Shown here: positions 37,396 to 46,461 of the stretch, piece after piece
How positions within the stretch are numbered: position 1 is the first letter of the stretch
Layout of the letters: every line of letters begins with the position of its first letter
Source of the DNA: Tardiphaga sp.
GTDB lineage: Bacteria > Pseudomonadota > Alphaproteobacteria > Rhizobiales > Xanthobacteraceae
Reading direction: 5' to 3'
DNA: 64,000 nt
Assembly (NCBI RefSeq): GCF_028290495.1
Contig: NZ_JAQGJT010000041.1
Span: forward strand, 92,261 to 156,260
Made by a program: the position numbers and the translations under genes
The notes under the pieces: generated by a model
Databases searched by the model: none
Seen by the model: the letters and a program-made list of their open reading frames with translations, nothing else
What the model was told of the DNA's origin: nothing

Positions 37396-38559
37396 ATGAC
37401 GGCAACCGGTAAAATCAAGCGTTTCGCGTTTCTGCAAGTGCTCGCCGCGCGCGTCACGGACGATCTCGTGGTCACCAACCTTGCCAACACCGCGACCGAG
37501 TGGTTCTCGCTGCGGCCGTCTGACGCCAACCTCTATGCTGTTGGCATGGGAATGGTGACGCCCTACGCGCTCGGCCTGTCGCTGGCGTTGCCGGATGAGG
37601 ACGTGATCGCGCTGGATGGCGACGGTGGCATCCTGTTCGACCCCTCGATCCTCGGCGTGATGGCCGCCCGCGCCGGCCGGCTCACCGTCATCATTTTTGA
37701 CAATGGCGGCTACCTCTCGACCGGCAAGCTCCCGGCGGTGGGGTCGTTGAGTTCGACCGGCGTCAATCTGGAAGACATCGCGCGCGCGTACGGCATCGCC
37801 CATACAAGAACAGTCATCGACTGCGCCGGGTTCGAGAAGGCACTCGATGAGCGCGCGCCCGGCCAGCCGATGGTGCTGATCGTCAAGACCAGCGCCGAGC
37901 AGCAATTCGTCGGGCCACTGCCGATGGATCTGAAGGAAAACAAATATCGCTTCGCGCGCCACATCGAGGCGCGCCGCCATATCCGGATATTCAAACCCTC
38001 CGCCAAGGAGCATGGCGCGAAGCCGGTGGCGGACCCGGCCTTGCGCGACATCGCACAATCCTCGTTCGGCCAGGTACTGTATGAAGGGCTGAAGGAAAAC
38101 GGCATCGATTTTGCGGTCGGCCTGCCGTGCAGCGGGTTCTCCGCCGTGCAGGGGCTTTTGTTCGAGGACACGTCGTTCGACTACGTCTCGGTGCCGCATG
38201 AAGGCGGCGGGCTTGGCCTGTGCGCGGGGGCGTGGCTCGCCGGCCGCCGCCCGGCGGCGCTGATCGAGAATTTCGGGCTGTTCGCCAGCGTCTATCATCT
38301 ACTGCGCGGCCATATGAGCTACGGCATTCCGACGCTGATCCTGACCGAGTTCAGGGGCGACATCGGCGATCAGGAATTCTTCGCCGAAGGCGGCGAGGTG
38401 ACGCTCGACGTGCTCAAGGCGATGCGCATCAATCACCGCGTCGTCGAACGCGTCGAGGACCTGAAGCCTGCGATCCGCGACGCGCTGCGCTGGATGGACG
38501 GCTGCCTGCGGCCGTTCGCGCTGGTGCCGACCTTCAATCTCACCCGCCTGAAATCATAG
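37396..38559 (+). CDS. ThDP-dependent decarboxylase with swapped PP-PYR domains (sulfopyruvate/phosphonopyruvate decarboxylase-like)
   Basis: 387 residues from ATG 37396; an earlier ATG overlaps the operator. The N-terminal half is the diphosphate-binding domain, with GMGMVTPYALGLSLALP, ALDGDGGILF (GDG) and IIFDNGGYLSTGK (metal-binding N). The C-terminal half is the pyrimidine domain, with AVGLPCSGFSAVQGLL and SVPHEGGGLGLCAGAWLAG, whose Glu should activate ThDP. Typical ThDP decarboxylases have PYR first; here the order resembles ComE fused to ComD. It probably decarboxylates a 2-oxo acid. Followed 4 bp later by the GMC oxidoreductase. Confidence 0.82.
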   Translation: MTATGKIKRFAFLQVLAARVTDDLVVTNLANTATEWFSLRPSDANLYAVGMGMVTPYALGLSLALPDEDVIALDGDGGILFDPSILGVMAARAGRLTVIIFDNGGYLSTGKLPAVGSLSSTGVNLEDIARAYGIAHTRTVIDCAGFEKALDERAPGQPMVLIVKTSAEQQFVGPLPMDLKENKYRFARHIEARRHIRIFKPSAKEHGAKPVADPALRDIAQSSFGQVLYEGLKENGIDFAVGLPCSGFSAVQGLLFEDTSFDYVSVPHEGGGLGLCAGAWLAGRRPAALIENFGLFASVYHLLRGHMSYGIPTLILTEFRGDIGDQEFFAEGGEVTLDVLKAMRINHRVVERVEDLKPAIRDALRWMDGCLRPFALVPTFNLTRLKS

Positions 38560-38563
38560 CGCG

Positions 38564-40285
38564 ATGCAGCCGACGCTCCCAGCCTATGACTATGTCATCG
38601 CCGGTGGCGGCTCCGCCGGCTGCGTGATGGCCAACAGGTTGTCCGCCGATCCCGCGATCACCGTACTGCTGATCGAGGCTGGTCTCGATATGCCGCCGGG
38701 GCAGGAGCCCGCCGAAATCCGCAGCCCGGTGCCATCCGTGATCTTCCACGGCACGCGCTACATGTGGCCGGACCTGCGCGTCGTGCCGTTTCGCGACCGG
38801 GACGGCGACCGGTTCTACGAGCAGGCCCGCGTGCTTGGCGGCGGCTCCAGCATCAACGCGCAGGTTGGCAACCGCGGCATTCCCGACGACTACGATGAAT
38901 GGGAGCGGCTGGGTGCCGCCGGCTGGGGCTGGAACGACGTGCTGCCGTATTTCCGCAAGCTGGAGCACGATCTCGATTTCGCAGGCAACAGCGAGATGCA
39001 TGGCGCCGACGGGCCGATCCCTTTGTACCGGGTGCCGCGCGAACAATGGCCGGTGTTCTCGACGACGTTGGCCGGCGTCGCGGAAAAGGCCGGGTTGCGC
39101 GATATCGGCGACCAGAACGCCGTATTCGACGACGGTTATTTTTCGCCGGCCTATACGAATGAACACGATCAGCGCGTTTCTGCGTCGATGGCCTATCTGC
39201 CCGCAACGGTCCGGGCACGGCCCAACCTGACCATCGTCACCGAAGCGATGGTCACGTCTCTCACATTCGACGGTATGCGCGCGGTCGGCCTGACCTACGT
39301 TGTCGGCGACTGCACGATTGAAGTCGCAGCCGGCGAAGTGCTGCTGGCGCTGGGCGCGCTGCATACGCCGGCGATGCTGATGCGCGCCGGCATTGGGCCT
39401 GCCGCGGTGCTGGCCCAGCACGACATCGCGCCGCGTGTGATCAGCGAGGGCGTCGGCAAGAACCTGCGCGATCATCCCGGTACGCATCTCTGCGCGCTCG
39501 TAAAGCCGCATGCGCGAATGCCGGCGCGGCTGAAGAAATCCGGCCATGTCGCCTTCCGCTTCACCTCGCGGCAAGAGGGTGCCTTGCCATCAGATCTCTA
39601 CATGCATTGCGGCGTGTCGTCGGGGTGGCACGGCGTCGGCAAGCGCGTGGCGTACTTTTACTTCTGGCTCAACAAGTCGCGCTCAACAGGCGAAGTCGTG
39701 CTGCGCGATAAAGACCCGCTCAGTCGCCCGATCGTGCGGATGAATCTGCTCTCTGCGGACGGCGATGCCGAGCGGTTGGCCGACGGCTTTCGCTTCATCG
39801 CCGGCCTGCTGCGCGACCAGGCGATGTCGTCGGTGATCGAGCGTCCCTTCGCAGTGCGCTTCAGCCCGTTCATCCGCTTCATGAATCAGGTGCGCGCACC
39901 CAATCGGATTGTGATGAATGCGCTGGGCCGGCTGCTCGATGGCCCGGCATGGCTGCGGCGCTGGCTCGCGGCCCACGTGCTGTCAAATGCACCTGGCATC
40001 GATGAATTTCTGGGCGATCCCGAGCGGCTGAAGCACTATCTCAAAACCAATGTGATGAGCGTATCGCATGTCACCTGCACCTGCCGGATGGGTGCTGCCG
40101 ATGATCAGAAGGCGGTGGTGGATGTCGCCGGCCGCGTCCACGGAATAATGGGGCTGCGCGTCATCGACGCGTCGGTGATGCCGAGCCTGCCGCGCGCCAA
40201 TACCAATCTGGCGGTCATGATGATCGCAGAGAAACTGGCCGTCGCGATCCTGCACGACCGCGCCACGGAGGGCGTCGCCGGATGA
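38564..40285 (+). CDS. GMC-family FAD oxidoreductase (choline dehydrogenase-like)
   Basis: 573 residues. The FAD Rossmann start YDYVIAGGGSAGCVMANRLS is present, then ARVLGGGSSINAQVGNRG (second FAD motif) and the C-terminal catalytic region SHVTCTCRMGAADDQKAVVD with LRVIDASVMPSLPRANTNL. GMC enzymes oxidise alcohols or sugars. It is 4 bp behind the ThDP decarboxylase in the same operon, so a primary alcohol intermediate is likely, with an aldehyde product for later steps. A 157-bp gap without a gene follows. Confidence 0.9.
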   Translation: MQPTLPAYDYVIAGGGSAGCVMANRLSADPAITVLLIEAGLDMPPGQEPAEIRSPVPSVIFHGTRYMWPDLRVVPFRDRDGDRFYEQARVLGGGSSINAQVGNRGIPDDYDEWERLGAAGWGWNDVLPYFRKLEHDLDFAGNSEMHGADGPIPLYRVPREQWPVFSTTLAGVAEKAGLRDIGDQNAVFDDGYFSPAYTNEHDQRVSASMAYLPATVRARPNLTIVTEAMVTSLTFDGMRAVGLTYVVGDCTIEVAAGEVLLALGALHTPAMLMRAGIGPAAVLAQHDIAPRVISEGVGKNLRDHPGTHLCALVKPHARMPARLKKSGHVAFRFTSRQEGALPSDLYMHCGVSSGWHGVGKRVAYFYFWLNKSRSTGEVVLRDKDPLSRPIVRMNLLSADGDAERLADGFRFIAGLLRDQAMSSVIERPFAVRFSPFIRFMNQVRAPNRIVMNALGRLLDGPAWLRRWLAAHVLSNAPGIDEFLGDPERLKHYLKTNVMSVSHVTCTCRMGAADDQKAVVDVAGRVHGIMGLRVIDASVMPSLPRANTNLAVMMIAEKLAVAILHDRATEGVAG

Positions 40286-40442
40286 AGATAGTGCGGATGT
40301 ATTCCAGTTTGGTGCTTCATTTCGATGCGGTCCGGCGCGCCGGGCGCGATGCCGCTTTCGGAGAGCAATTGACGCGGCCTGTGCTGCGGTCATGGCCGGC
40401 GCGTGCCGGCGATCATCTTCAACTCATGCGAGGGCTTAGCGA

Positions 40443-41450
40443 ATGACTAACTCTTTCCAGGCGGCAGAAATTTCAGCGAACAAGCTTCCGGTGATCGATG
40501 TCAGTGGGCTGTCGTCGTCGAAGCTCGAGGACCGCGCCGCGGTCGGCGCTGCGATCCGCAGCGCCTGCATCGACAATGGCTTCTTCTATGTTTCCCAGCA
40601 CGGCATTCCGAAGGGCTTGATCGAAGCGGCGCAGGATCAGACCAAGGCGTTTTTCGACTTGCCGGATGGCGAGAAGCGCAAGGTCTCGAAAACGCTGTCG
40701 AGCTGTAACCGTGGCTGGGAGCCGCTGAAGTCGCAGACGCTCGATCTGAACGCGCCGCCCGACCTCAAGGAAAATTTCTACATGGGGCTCGAACTGCCGC
40801 TCGATCATCCCGTGGTGGTCGCCGGCACCTTCAACTGCGGGCCCAACCTGTGGCCGGAGGACATGCCGGAATTCCGGCCGACGATGCGCGCCTATCACGC
40901 CGCGATGCGCGACCTTGGCGAGCGCATCACGGTAGGGTTGGCGCTGTCGCTCGGCCTGCCGGAAAATTATTTCGACGGCCTGCACCGCGATCCGCTGTCG
41001 ACCTTGCGTCTGCTGCATTACCCGCCGCATCCCGCCGACGCCCAGGCCGGCCAGGCCGGCGCCGGCGCGCATACCGACTTCGGCGTGCTGACTTTGTTGC
41101 TGCAGGACGATAATGGCGGGCTTCAGGTGAAGGACGTCAACGATACCTGGATCCACGCGACGCCGGTTCCCGGCACCTTCATCGTCAATATCGGCGATGC
41201 CATCGCGCGCTGGACCAACGATATGTACCGCTCGACGCTGCACCGCGTCGTCAACACCTCGGGAAATCGCCGCTATTCGATTCCGTTCTTCTACACCGGG
41301 AATGCCGAGACGAAACTCGCATGCCTGCCGAACTGCCTGAAGCCCGGAGAGACGCCGAAATATCCGGAAGCGACCATCGCCGAGCACATGATGCAGATGT
41401 ACCAGAAGAGTTACGGCGCGCCGGCCAACGTCAAGGCCGACGCGGCGTAA
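40443..41450 (+). CDS. 2-oxoglutarate/Fe(II) oxygenase, isopenicillin N synthase family
   Basis: 335 residues. The N-terminal DIOX_N part has LPVIDVSGLSSS and GFFYVSQHGIPKGLIEAAQ. The catalytic core shows GAHTDFGVLTLLLQD (HxD), STLHRVVNTSG (distal His) and RRYSIPFFY (RxS for 2-oxoglutarate). Length and motifs fit the group that includes thymine-7-hydroxylase and gibberellin oxidases; the substrate cannot be assigned. Probably co-transcribed with the two genes before it, with a terminator shortly after. Confidence 0.88.
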   Translation: MTNSFQAAEISANKLPVIDVSGLSSSKLEDRAAVGAAIRSACIDNGFFYVSQHGIPKGLIEAAQDQTKAFFDLPDGEKRKVSKTLSSCNRGWEPLKSQTLDLNAPPDLKENFYMGLELPLDHPVVVAGTFNCGPNLWPEDMPEFRPTMRAYHAAMRDLGERITVGLALSLGLPENYFDGLHRDPLSTLRLLHYPPHPADAQAGQAGAGAHTDFGVLTLLLQDDNGGLQVKDVNDTWIHATPVPGTFIVNIGDAIARWTNDMYRSTLHRVVNTSGNRRYSIPFFYTGNAETKLACLPNCLKPGETPKYPEATIAEHMMQMYQKSYGAPANVKADAA

Positions 41451-41535
41451 GGTAACACGCCGCCGTCATGGCCGGGACAGGCCCGGGGCACGACGGTGAT
41501 TGAGGCCATCTTCCACGCGGAACATGGCTGCAGCA

Positions 41536-41560
41536 AAAAGGCCCCTTTCGGGGGCCTTTT
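41536..41560. terminator. Bidirectional intrinsic terminator
   Basis: Stem AAAAGGCCCC / GGGGCCTTTT with A-run on one side and T-run on the other, between the convergent oxygenase (ends 41450) and ABC receptor (ends 41582) genes. Confidence 0.85.
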
Positions 41561-41581
41561 CCGTGCCGAGGCTGCTGTCGC

Positions 41582-42586
41582 TTACTGGTAGTCCATCGAC
41601 AGCATCGGTGCCGGCGCCTTGCTGAGGCCGATGACTTCCGGGCCGGCGACCTTCAGGATGATGTCGAAGGTCTTGGTGATCGCCTCGTTCATCCCCGGCT
41701 CGAACTTCTTGACGAGGTCGCGGCGGACCTGATCACGGAACGCCTTGATGCCTGCCGGCGACAGCTTCATCTCGGCGCCGCGCTCCTCCCAGACCGTGCC
41801 GTCGGTCTTCAGGATCTCATAGGCGTCCTGATAGGCCGCGACGAACGCCTTGACGTTGTCCGGGCGTTCCTTGACGTAATCCGCACGCATGCCGAAGAAC
41901 AGATACGGCACGGTGGGAATGCCCATGCCCTCGGTGATGCTGCGGATCGTCAGCATGTCCTTGTACTTGCCCGACGCGATCATGTCGGCCGCGAGCGAAT
42001 TCCACATCTGGGTGGCGTCGAGCTGGCCGTTCTCGATCGAGCCGCGCAGCAAGGGTGCTGCGGCTTCCTGGATGTTCACTTCCTTGGCGAGATCGATGTT
42101 GAACTGCTGCTTGGCCGCGGCCTGCATGATCAGCCAGTCGAACGATACCTTGCTGTGCACGCCGAGCTTCTTGCCCTTGAGGTCGGCAAGCGTCTTGATC
42201 GGTGAATCCACCGGCACCAGAACGGTGTTGATGTAGGTCATGAAGGGGGCCACGCCGACCACGGGAATCCCGCCATCGATGATGCGCGCGGTGGCGAGCC
42301 ACTCATAGACGATCATCTCGGCGCTCTTGCTCTGCATCGCGGTGGTCGCGGTGTTCGCATTGGTGTAGGGCAGCGTTTCCAGCTTGAAGCCGTATTTCTC
42401 GTCGAGCTTGAACTTCTTCACGACGAACGGCAGCAGCGACATCGTACCGGCGGGATTGAGCATCATGCGGATCGAGCCGCCGTCGCCCCTGGGCGCCGCT
42501 TCGGCGCGCGGCATCGCTGCGGTGATGGCCAACAAGGCCGCGAACGCCAGCGTCGCGCCTCGCAGCATAAGTTTCGAACCCAACAT
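41582..42586 (-). CDS. NMT1/SsuA-type ABC transporter substrate-binding protein
   Basis: 334 residues, signal peptide (LAFAALLAITAAMPRAEAA). NMT1/THI5-like fold: GSIRMMLNPAGTMSLLPFVV, TLPYTNANTATTAMQSKSAE, KTLADLKGKKLGVHSKVSFD and DATQMWNSLAADM. The group binds sulfonates, pyrimidines or nitrate. Last gene of the permease-ATPase-receptor operon, 28 bp after the ATPase gene. The three genes together form a complete importer controlled with the cluster. Confidence 0.88.
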   Translation of the reverse strand: MLGSKLMLRGATLAFAALLAITAAMPRAEAAPRGDGGSIRMMLNPAGTMSLLPFVVKKFKLDEKYGFKLETLPYTNANTATTAMQSKSAEMIVYEWLATARIIDGGIPVVGVAPFMTYINTVLVPVDSPIKTLADLKGKKLGVHSKVSFDWLIMQAAAKQQFNIDLAKEVNIQEAAAPLLRGSIENGQLDATQMWNSLAADMIASGKYKDMLTIRSITEGMGIPTVPYLFFGMRADYVKERPDNVKAFVAAYQDAYEILKTDGTVWEERGAEMKLSPAGIKAFRDQVRRDLVKKFEPGMNEAITKTFDIILKVAGPEVIGLSKAPAPMLSMDYQ

Positions 42587-42614
42587 AGGTAGTCCTTCCT
42601 GTTGAAAGAATGTT

Positions 42615-43409
42615 TCAGGCCAAAGTGATTTCCGAACGCCCGGAATGAGCCCTCAGCGCGTTGACGACGACTTTGCTTTTCTCAAAGAGGTCGGTGTCTT
42701 CGTAGGAGCGCGGCCGCTGGACGCCGTCGATGCTGACTTCCTGGCGTATCTTGCCACCGGGGCCGTTGCCCATGATCATCACGCGGTCGGCGAGAAAGGA
42801 GGCTTCGACCGCGTTATGGCTGACGAACAGGATGGTGGTTCGGAACGCCGACCAGATGTTGAGCAGGCTCTGGCGCAAATGCCGCGCGGTCATCTCGTCG
42901 AGCGCGCTGAACGGCTCGTCCATCAGGAGGATGTCAGGCTCGATAGCAAAGGCCCGCGCGATCGAGGCGCGCTGCTGCATGCCGCCGGACAGTTGGCCGG
43001 GATAGAACTCGGCGAATTTGCCGAGTTCGACGAGGCCGAGCACGCGATCGACGCGGTCGCGCCATTCGCTGACCGGAAACTTCGAGGCTTTCAGCGCGAA
43101 TTCGACATTGGCCCGGACTGTCTTCCACGGCAGCAGGCGGGCTTCCTGGAACACATAAGCGACGCGGAAGCCTGCGGCGATCTGCTCCTCGATGCTCTTG
43201 CCCTGGATCGTGAACGTGCCGTCATAGGCGTGGTCGAGTCCGGCAATGATGTTGAGCAGCGTCGATTTCCCGCAGCCGGACGGGCCGAGGATGCCGACGA
43301 TCTCGCCGACTTCGAGCGACAGGTCGACGCCGTCGAGCGCCAGCCAGCCTTTGTTAGGGCCGCGGCCGCGGAATTCCTTGCGGATATCTCTGAGATCGAT
43401 CTGTGCCAT
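42615..43409 (-). CDS. ABC transporter ATP-binding protein, SsuB/TauB type
   Basis: 264 residues. Walker A GPSGCGKST, Q-loop YVFQEARLLPWKTV, signature LSGGMQQRASIARA, Walker B LLMDEPFSALD, H-loop ILFVSHNAVEA. The C-terminal extension after residue 215 fits the nitrate/sulfonate/taurine subfamily. Energises the permease encoded 24 bp upstream on the same strand. Confidence 0.93.
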   Translation of the reverse strand: MAQIDLRDIRKEFRGRGPNKGWLALDGVDLSLEVGEIVGILGPSGCGKSTLLNIIAGLDHAYDGTFTIQGKSIEEQIAAGFRVAYVFQEARLLPWKTVRANVEFALKASKFPVSEWRDRVDRVLGLVELGKFAEFYPGQLSGGMQQRASIARAFAIEPDILLMDEPFSALDEMTARHLRQSLLNIWSAFRTTILFVSHNAVEASFLADRVMIMGNGPGGKIRQEVSIDGVQRPRSYEDTDLFEKSKVVVNALRAHSGRSEITLA

Positions 43410-43433
43410 GCGATGCCCTTGCGATCTCCGGGA

Positions 43434-44255
43434 TTACTGGGTGCGCCAGCGGAAGATGCGTTTCTCGATGGTGCCGAGGATCACCACCTCGATGAACAGC
43501 ATCACGATCACGAAGCTCAGCGCGTGCGCGAACACTTCGGTCATGTTGAACATCTGGTAGTAAAACTCGATGCGGTAGCCGATGCCGTCGCCGCGGCCGA
43601 GAAGTTCGGCGAACAGGATCATCTTCCAGACCAGGCCGAGGCCGAAGCGCGCCGAGGCCAGCAGGATCGGCGCGATCTGCGGCGCGACGACGCCAAGAAT
43701 CTGCTGCTGGCGGCTGGCGCGAAACGCCTTCGCCATGCCGAGCAGCCGCAGGTCGATGCCCTTGACGCTTTCGCGGATGTTGATGGTCAGGATGGGGATG
43801 ATCGGGATCGCCGCGCCGAGGATCGCAGCCCTGTCGTTCAGCCCGATCACCATGTAGCAGGTCAGCATGATCACCAGCGCCGGGATGGTGATGAAACACA
43901 CCACCCAGACGCGGAAGAACACGCCGGCGACGTGCGACAGCCCCATCGTGAAGCCGAGCACGGCCGAAACGGTCATCGCGATCAAGAAGGCCGCACAGAT
44001 GCGACCGAGCGTGATCGCCATGTCGATCCAGATCTGGCCCTTCTGCATCTCCTCGATCAGCACGCCGGCGACGATGTGCGGCGCCGGCAGCACCTTGGCG
44101 GAGAGCGCCCAGGAGCCAAGATACCAGACGCCGATGATCGAGATCACCGACAGCACGGTAATGGCGGTGTCCGACGTCAGGAACGCCAGCGACATCGTGC
44201 CCGACGATGTCTTCGTCTTTGGCCGTGGCAACGAAGTGGGTACCGTGATGGTCAT
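43434..44255 (-). CDS. ABC transporter permease, SsuC/TauC type
   Basis: 273 residues from ATG 44255, which has a GGAG 7 bases upstream; a longer reading to 44318 is unlikely. About six membrane spans, with the permease loop around PIIPILTINIRESVKGIDLRLL and MAKAFRASRQQQI, resembling the EAA motif (VPQIAPILLAS region). First gene of the importer operon; promoter region shared with the divergent GntR gene and carrying two operator-like sites. Confidence 0.9.
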   Translation of the reverse strand: MTITVPTSLPRPKTKTSSGTMSLAFLTSDTAITVLSVISIIGVWYLGSWALSAKVLPAPHIVAGVLIEEMQKGQIWIDMAITLGRICAAFLIAMTVSAVLGFTMGLSHVAGVFFRVWVVCFITIPALVIMLTCYMVIGLNDRAAILGAAIPIIPILTINIRESVKGIDLRLLGMAKAFRASRQQQILGVVAPQIAPILLASARFGLGLVWKMILFAELLGRGDGIGYRIEFYYQMFNMTEVFAHALSFVIVMLFIEVVILGTIEKRIFRWRTQ

Positions 44256-44342
44256 CCATGGTCTCCGGCGGCGGGACGTCGGACGTGGGTTCACGCCCCG
44301 CTCTGGTCTTCTCGCCATGAGTTACGCAAGTTCTGTGCCAGC

Positions 44343-44352
44343 GTGCATACAT
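44343..44352. promoter_or_regulatory. Putative GntR operator (site 4)
   Basis: GTGCATACAT, the complement of ATGTATGCAC, 88 bp upstream of the ABC permease start. One mismatch to the cluster consensus. Confidence 0.55.
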
Positions 44353-44442
44353 CAGGAGATCGTTGCGAATAGCCGGTATTTGCCGTAAAATGATGCCAGC
44401 AACATCCCGCTTCGACGGCTTTTGGCGTCCCTGCACAATTCG

Positions 44443-44452
44443 ATGTATGCAA
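44443..44452. promoter_or_regulatory. Putative GntR operator (site 5)
   Basis: ATGTATGCAA, 24 bp upstream of the GntR start. Located between the two divergent units, it could serve autoregulation. Confidence 0.65.
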
Positions 44453-44475
44453 ATCTTTCTTTAAGGCATGCACAG

Positions 44476-45171
44476 ATGGCGAAAAAGATTGCGGCAGTGG
44501 CCGTCGACAGCCTCGTTTCTAAGCAGGTGGGCGAAACGCTCGCCGGGGTGGTGCACCGTGAGCTTGAGCAGGCGATCCTGAAAGGCGCTCTCAAGCCGGG
44601 CGACCGCCTCGACGAACAGGAGATCGCGCAGCGCTACGGCGTGTCGCGGACGCCGGTGCGCGAGGCGTTCCGGCTGCTCGGCGCCAATGACCTGGTAGAC
44701 CTGCGCAGCCGCCAGGGCGTGATCGTGCGCAAGATCGGCGTCAATACGCTGCTCGAGATGTTCCAGGTGATGGCCGAGCTGGAGGGCCTGTGCGCGCGGC
44801 TGGCGTCGCGGCGGATGTCGGCGGAACAGATGGCGCAGATGCAGGCGGTGCACGAGCGGCTGATGGTGTCGGCGTCAGGCGTCGATGCCGGGGAATTCGA
44901 CGCGATCAATATGGAGTTTCACGGCATCATCCACGACGCCGCGCGGAACGTCTATCTCGCTGAACAGACCCGTCAGCTGCGCAACCGCGTCGCGCCGTTC
45001 CTGCGCCGCGTCACCCACAAGCCGCACCGTTTCGAGACCACGATCAAGGAGCATGGCGATATCATCGCCGCGCTCATTGCCCATGATGCCGAACGCGCCC
45101 ACGCCGCGATGCGGCTGCACGTCAACCTGCTCGGCGACGACCTCGCGGATTTCATCGCGGCTTATGAATAA
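44476..45171 (+). CDS. GntR-family regulator, FCD (FadR) subfamily
   Basis: 231 residues from ATG 44476; an upstream in-frame ATG (44443) is part of the operator and rejected. N-terminal winged helix: LEQAILKGALKPGDRLDEQEIAQRYGVSRTPVREAFRLL. The C-terminal FCD domain (about 90-225) has EFDAINMEFHGIIHDAARN and EHGDIIAALIAHDAERAHAAMRLH, with the Asp/His pattern of metal-binding FCD domains. Likely a ligand-responsive repressor of the whole cluster, because similar operators lie before its own gene and the other units. Confidence 0.92.
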   Translation: MAKKIAAVAVDSLVSKQVGETLAGVVHRELEQAILKGALKPGDRLDEQEIAQRYGVSRTPVREAFRLLGANDLVDLRSRQGVIVRKIGVNTLLEMFQVMAELEGLCARLASRRMSAEQMAQMQAVHERLMVSASGVDAGEFDAINMEFHGIIHDAARNVYLAEQTRQLRNRVAPFLRRVTHKPHRFETTIKEHGDIIAALIAHDAERAHAAMRLHVNLLGDDLADFIAAYE

Positions 45172-45275
45172 CGGAGGGAAAGCTCGCTAGTGGTGCCCCT
45201 GGCCAGCATGACCCAACCAGCGACACGCGATTATCTAATTGATTTACATAGGTAATTTATCTCGAAATTTTTGAC

Positions 45276-45310
45276 TGTGTAGAGGGGGTGGTTGTCGATT
45301 GTGTAGTGGG
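45276..45310. repeat. TGTGTAG direct repeats at the left edge of an integrated element
   Basis: TGTGTAGAGGG (45276) and TGTGTAGTGGG (45300) in direct orientation 24 bp apart. The same words recur at 47578-47600 beside the integrase gene. They could be recombinase binding sites. The rest of the 234-bp stretch 45172-45405 shows no gene. Confidence 0.4.
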
Positions 45311-45405
45311 TCACTGCTCGCTAGTGGCGCAGTGGAGGCCTTCAACGGTTCAGCTTGGTTGAGGCCGAGGCTGCTCTATGATGTTTACGGCGTTGTGCGC
45401 CGGGC

Positions 45406-46461
45406 TTGAACGCTTCCCGAACCCATGCTCAATCGACCTCGCCGCCGCCTTTGCAACAGCGCCGCGCTCAGCCCACCATTGTCGTGTGGAAGGCCTGCAC
45501 ACCACGAACTCAAGAGAGCTGCATACGCCTGATGCTGGACGATGGACTGGGAATTGAAGATAGGCTGGGACCACGACCGACGATCAGCAGGAAGCCACCG
45601 AAGCCAGTTCAGCATCGCTGGTTCGATCAATGGCTGATCGCTCGGGGCCAGCCGCTGCAGCAGCTCGTCACTGACATCTTGCAGGTCGTTGAAAGCCGCG
45701 AGCAGAGGGTGCGGGCACGGCGTCCCGACGATCAAAACAACCACCAGCGCATGATCGAGGGGGTGGTCTGCAATCTGGCTTACACTACTCTTAGCCCGCC
45801 CCCCACAGGCTGGCTGTCCGTGAACACCCGGAACGGCGCGAAAGGCAAGAACAGGTACGACAACCGAGCATTTGGGAAGCCATATCGGAAGTTGCTTGAT
45901 CTGCTTGCTGAGGAAGGCCTTCTGGAGCGGCAAATATCGGACGCCATCCGTGGCGAGGTAAGCTCCATCAGGCCAACGGAACGGTTCGCGCACATGGTTC
46001 AGCCGTTGGCGCTCAAGCTGGCTGATTTTGCGTCTGATCCAAGCGGGGAGGTGATCCTGCTGTCGCGGGTCGCTCGGACTTACTCAGCGGAGACCCGGCG
46101 GACAAGGAAGAGCAAGAAGCTCTTCGATTACGACGACACGGAGATCAGCCAAGACTATCGGGTCGCGGTACAGGAGCTGAATGCGTTCCTTGATGCAGCG
46201 GACATTGAGTTCCTCGACGACGGCCTTGAACCCCTTGTTGACCCACGCAGCAGGATGCTGACCCGGCGCTTCACCATCTTCGACGAGCAGGTGACCCGTT
46301 TCGATCAGGTGGGACGGCTCTTCGGAGGGTTCTGGATGACCCTCAAGCGGGAGCGGAGGAAGCAGATCAGGATCAACGGTGATGGTGAGCCCTTGCTCCG
46401 TCTAGATGAATGGAAATGTGACGGTGCGTACGGCTTCTCTCATGGCCACAAGAGCCTCTAG
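45406..46461 (+). pseudogene. Truncated mobile-element replication-like gene
   Basis: 351-residue frame (a start at 45532 is also possible). The body resembles a gene found next to integrases in proteobacterial mobile elements: GWLSVNTRNGAKGKNRYDNRAFG, RTRKSKKLFDYDDTE, VGRLFGGFWMTLKRERRKQIRING. In related proteins the last motif continues into a conserved ELDYS-type polymerase-like region; here it breaks after GEPLLRLD and ends in unrelated sequence. The break coincides with the truncated end of the convergent integrase, so one deletion may have removed both 3-prime ends. Confidence 0.5.

Noticed and set aside
42645..44372. A 575-codon plus-strand frame
   Set aside because: Antisense to the ABC ATPase and permease genes, which show the expected motifs.
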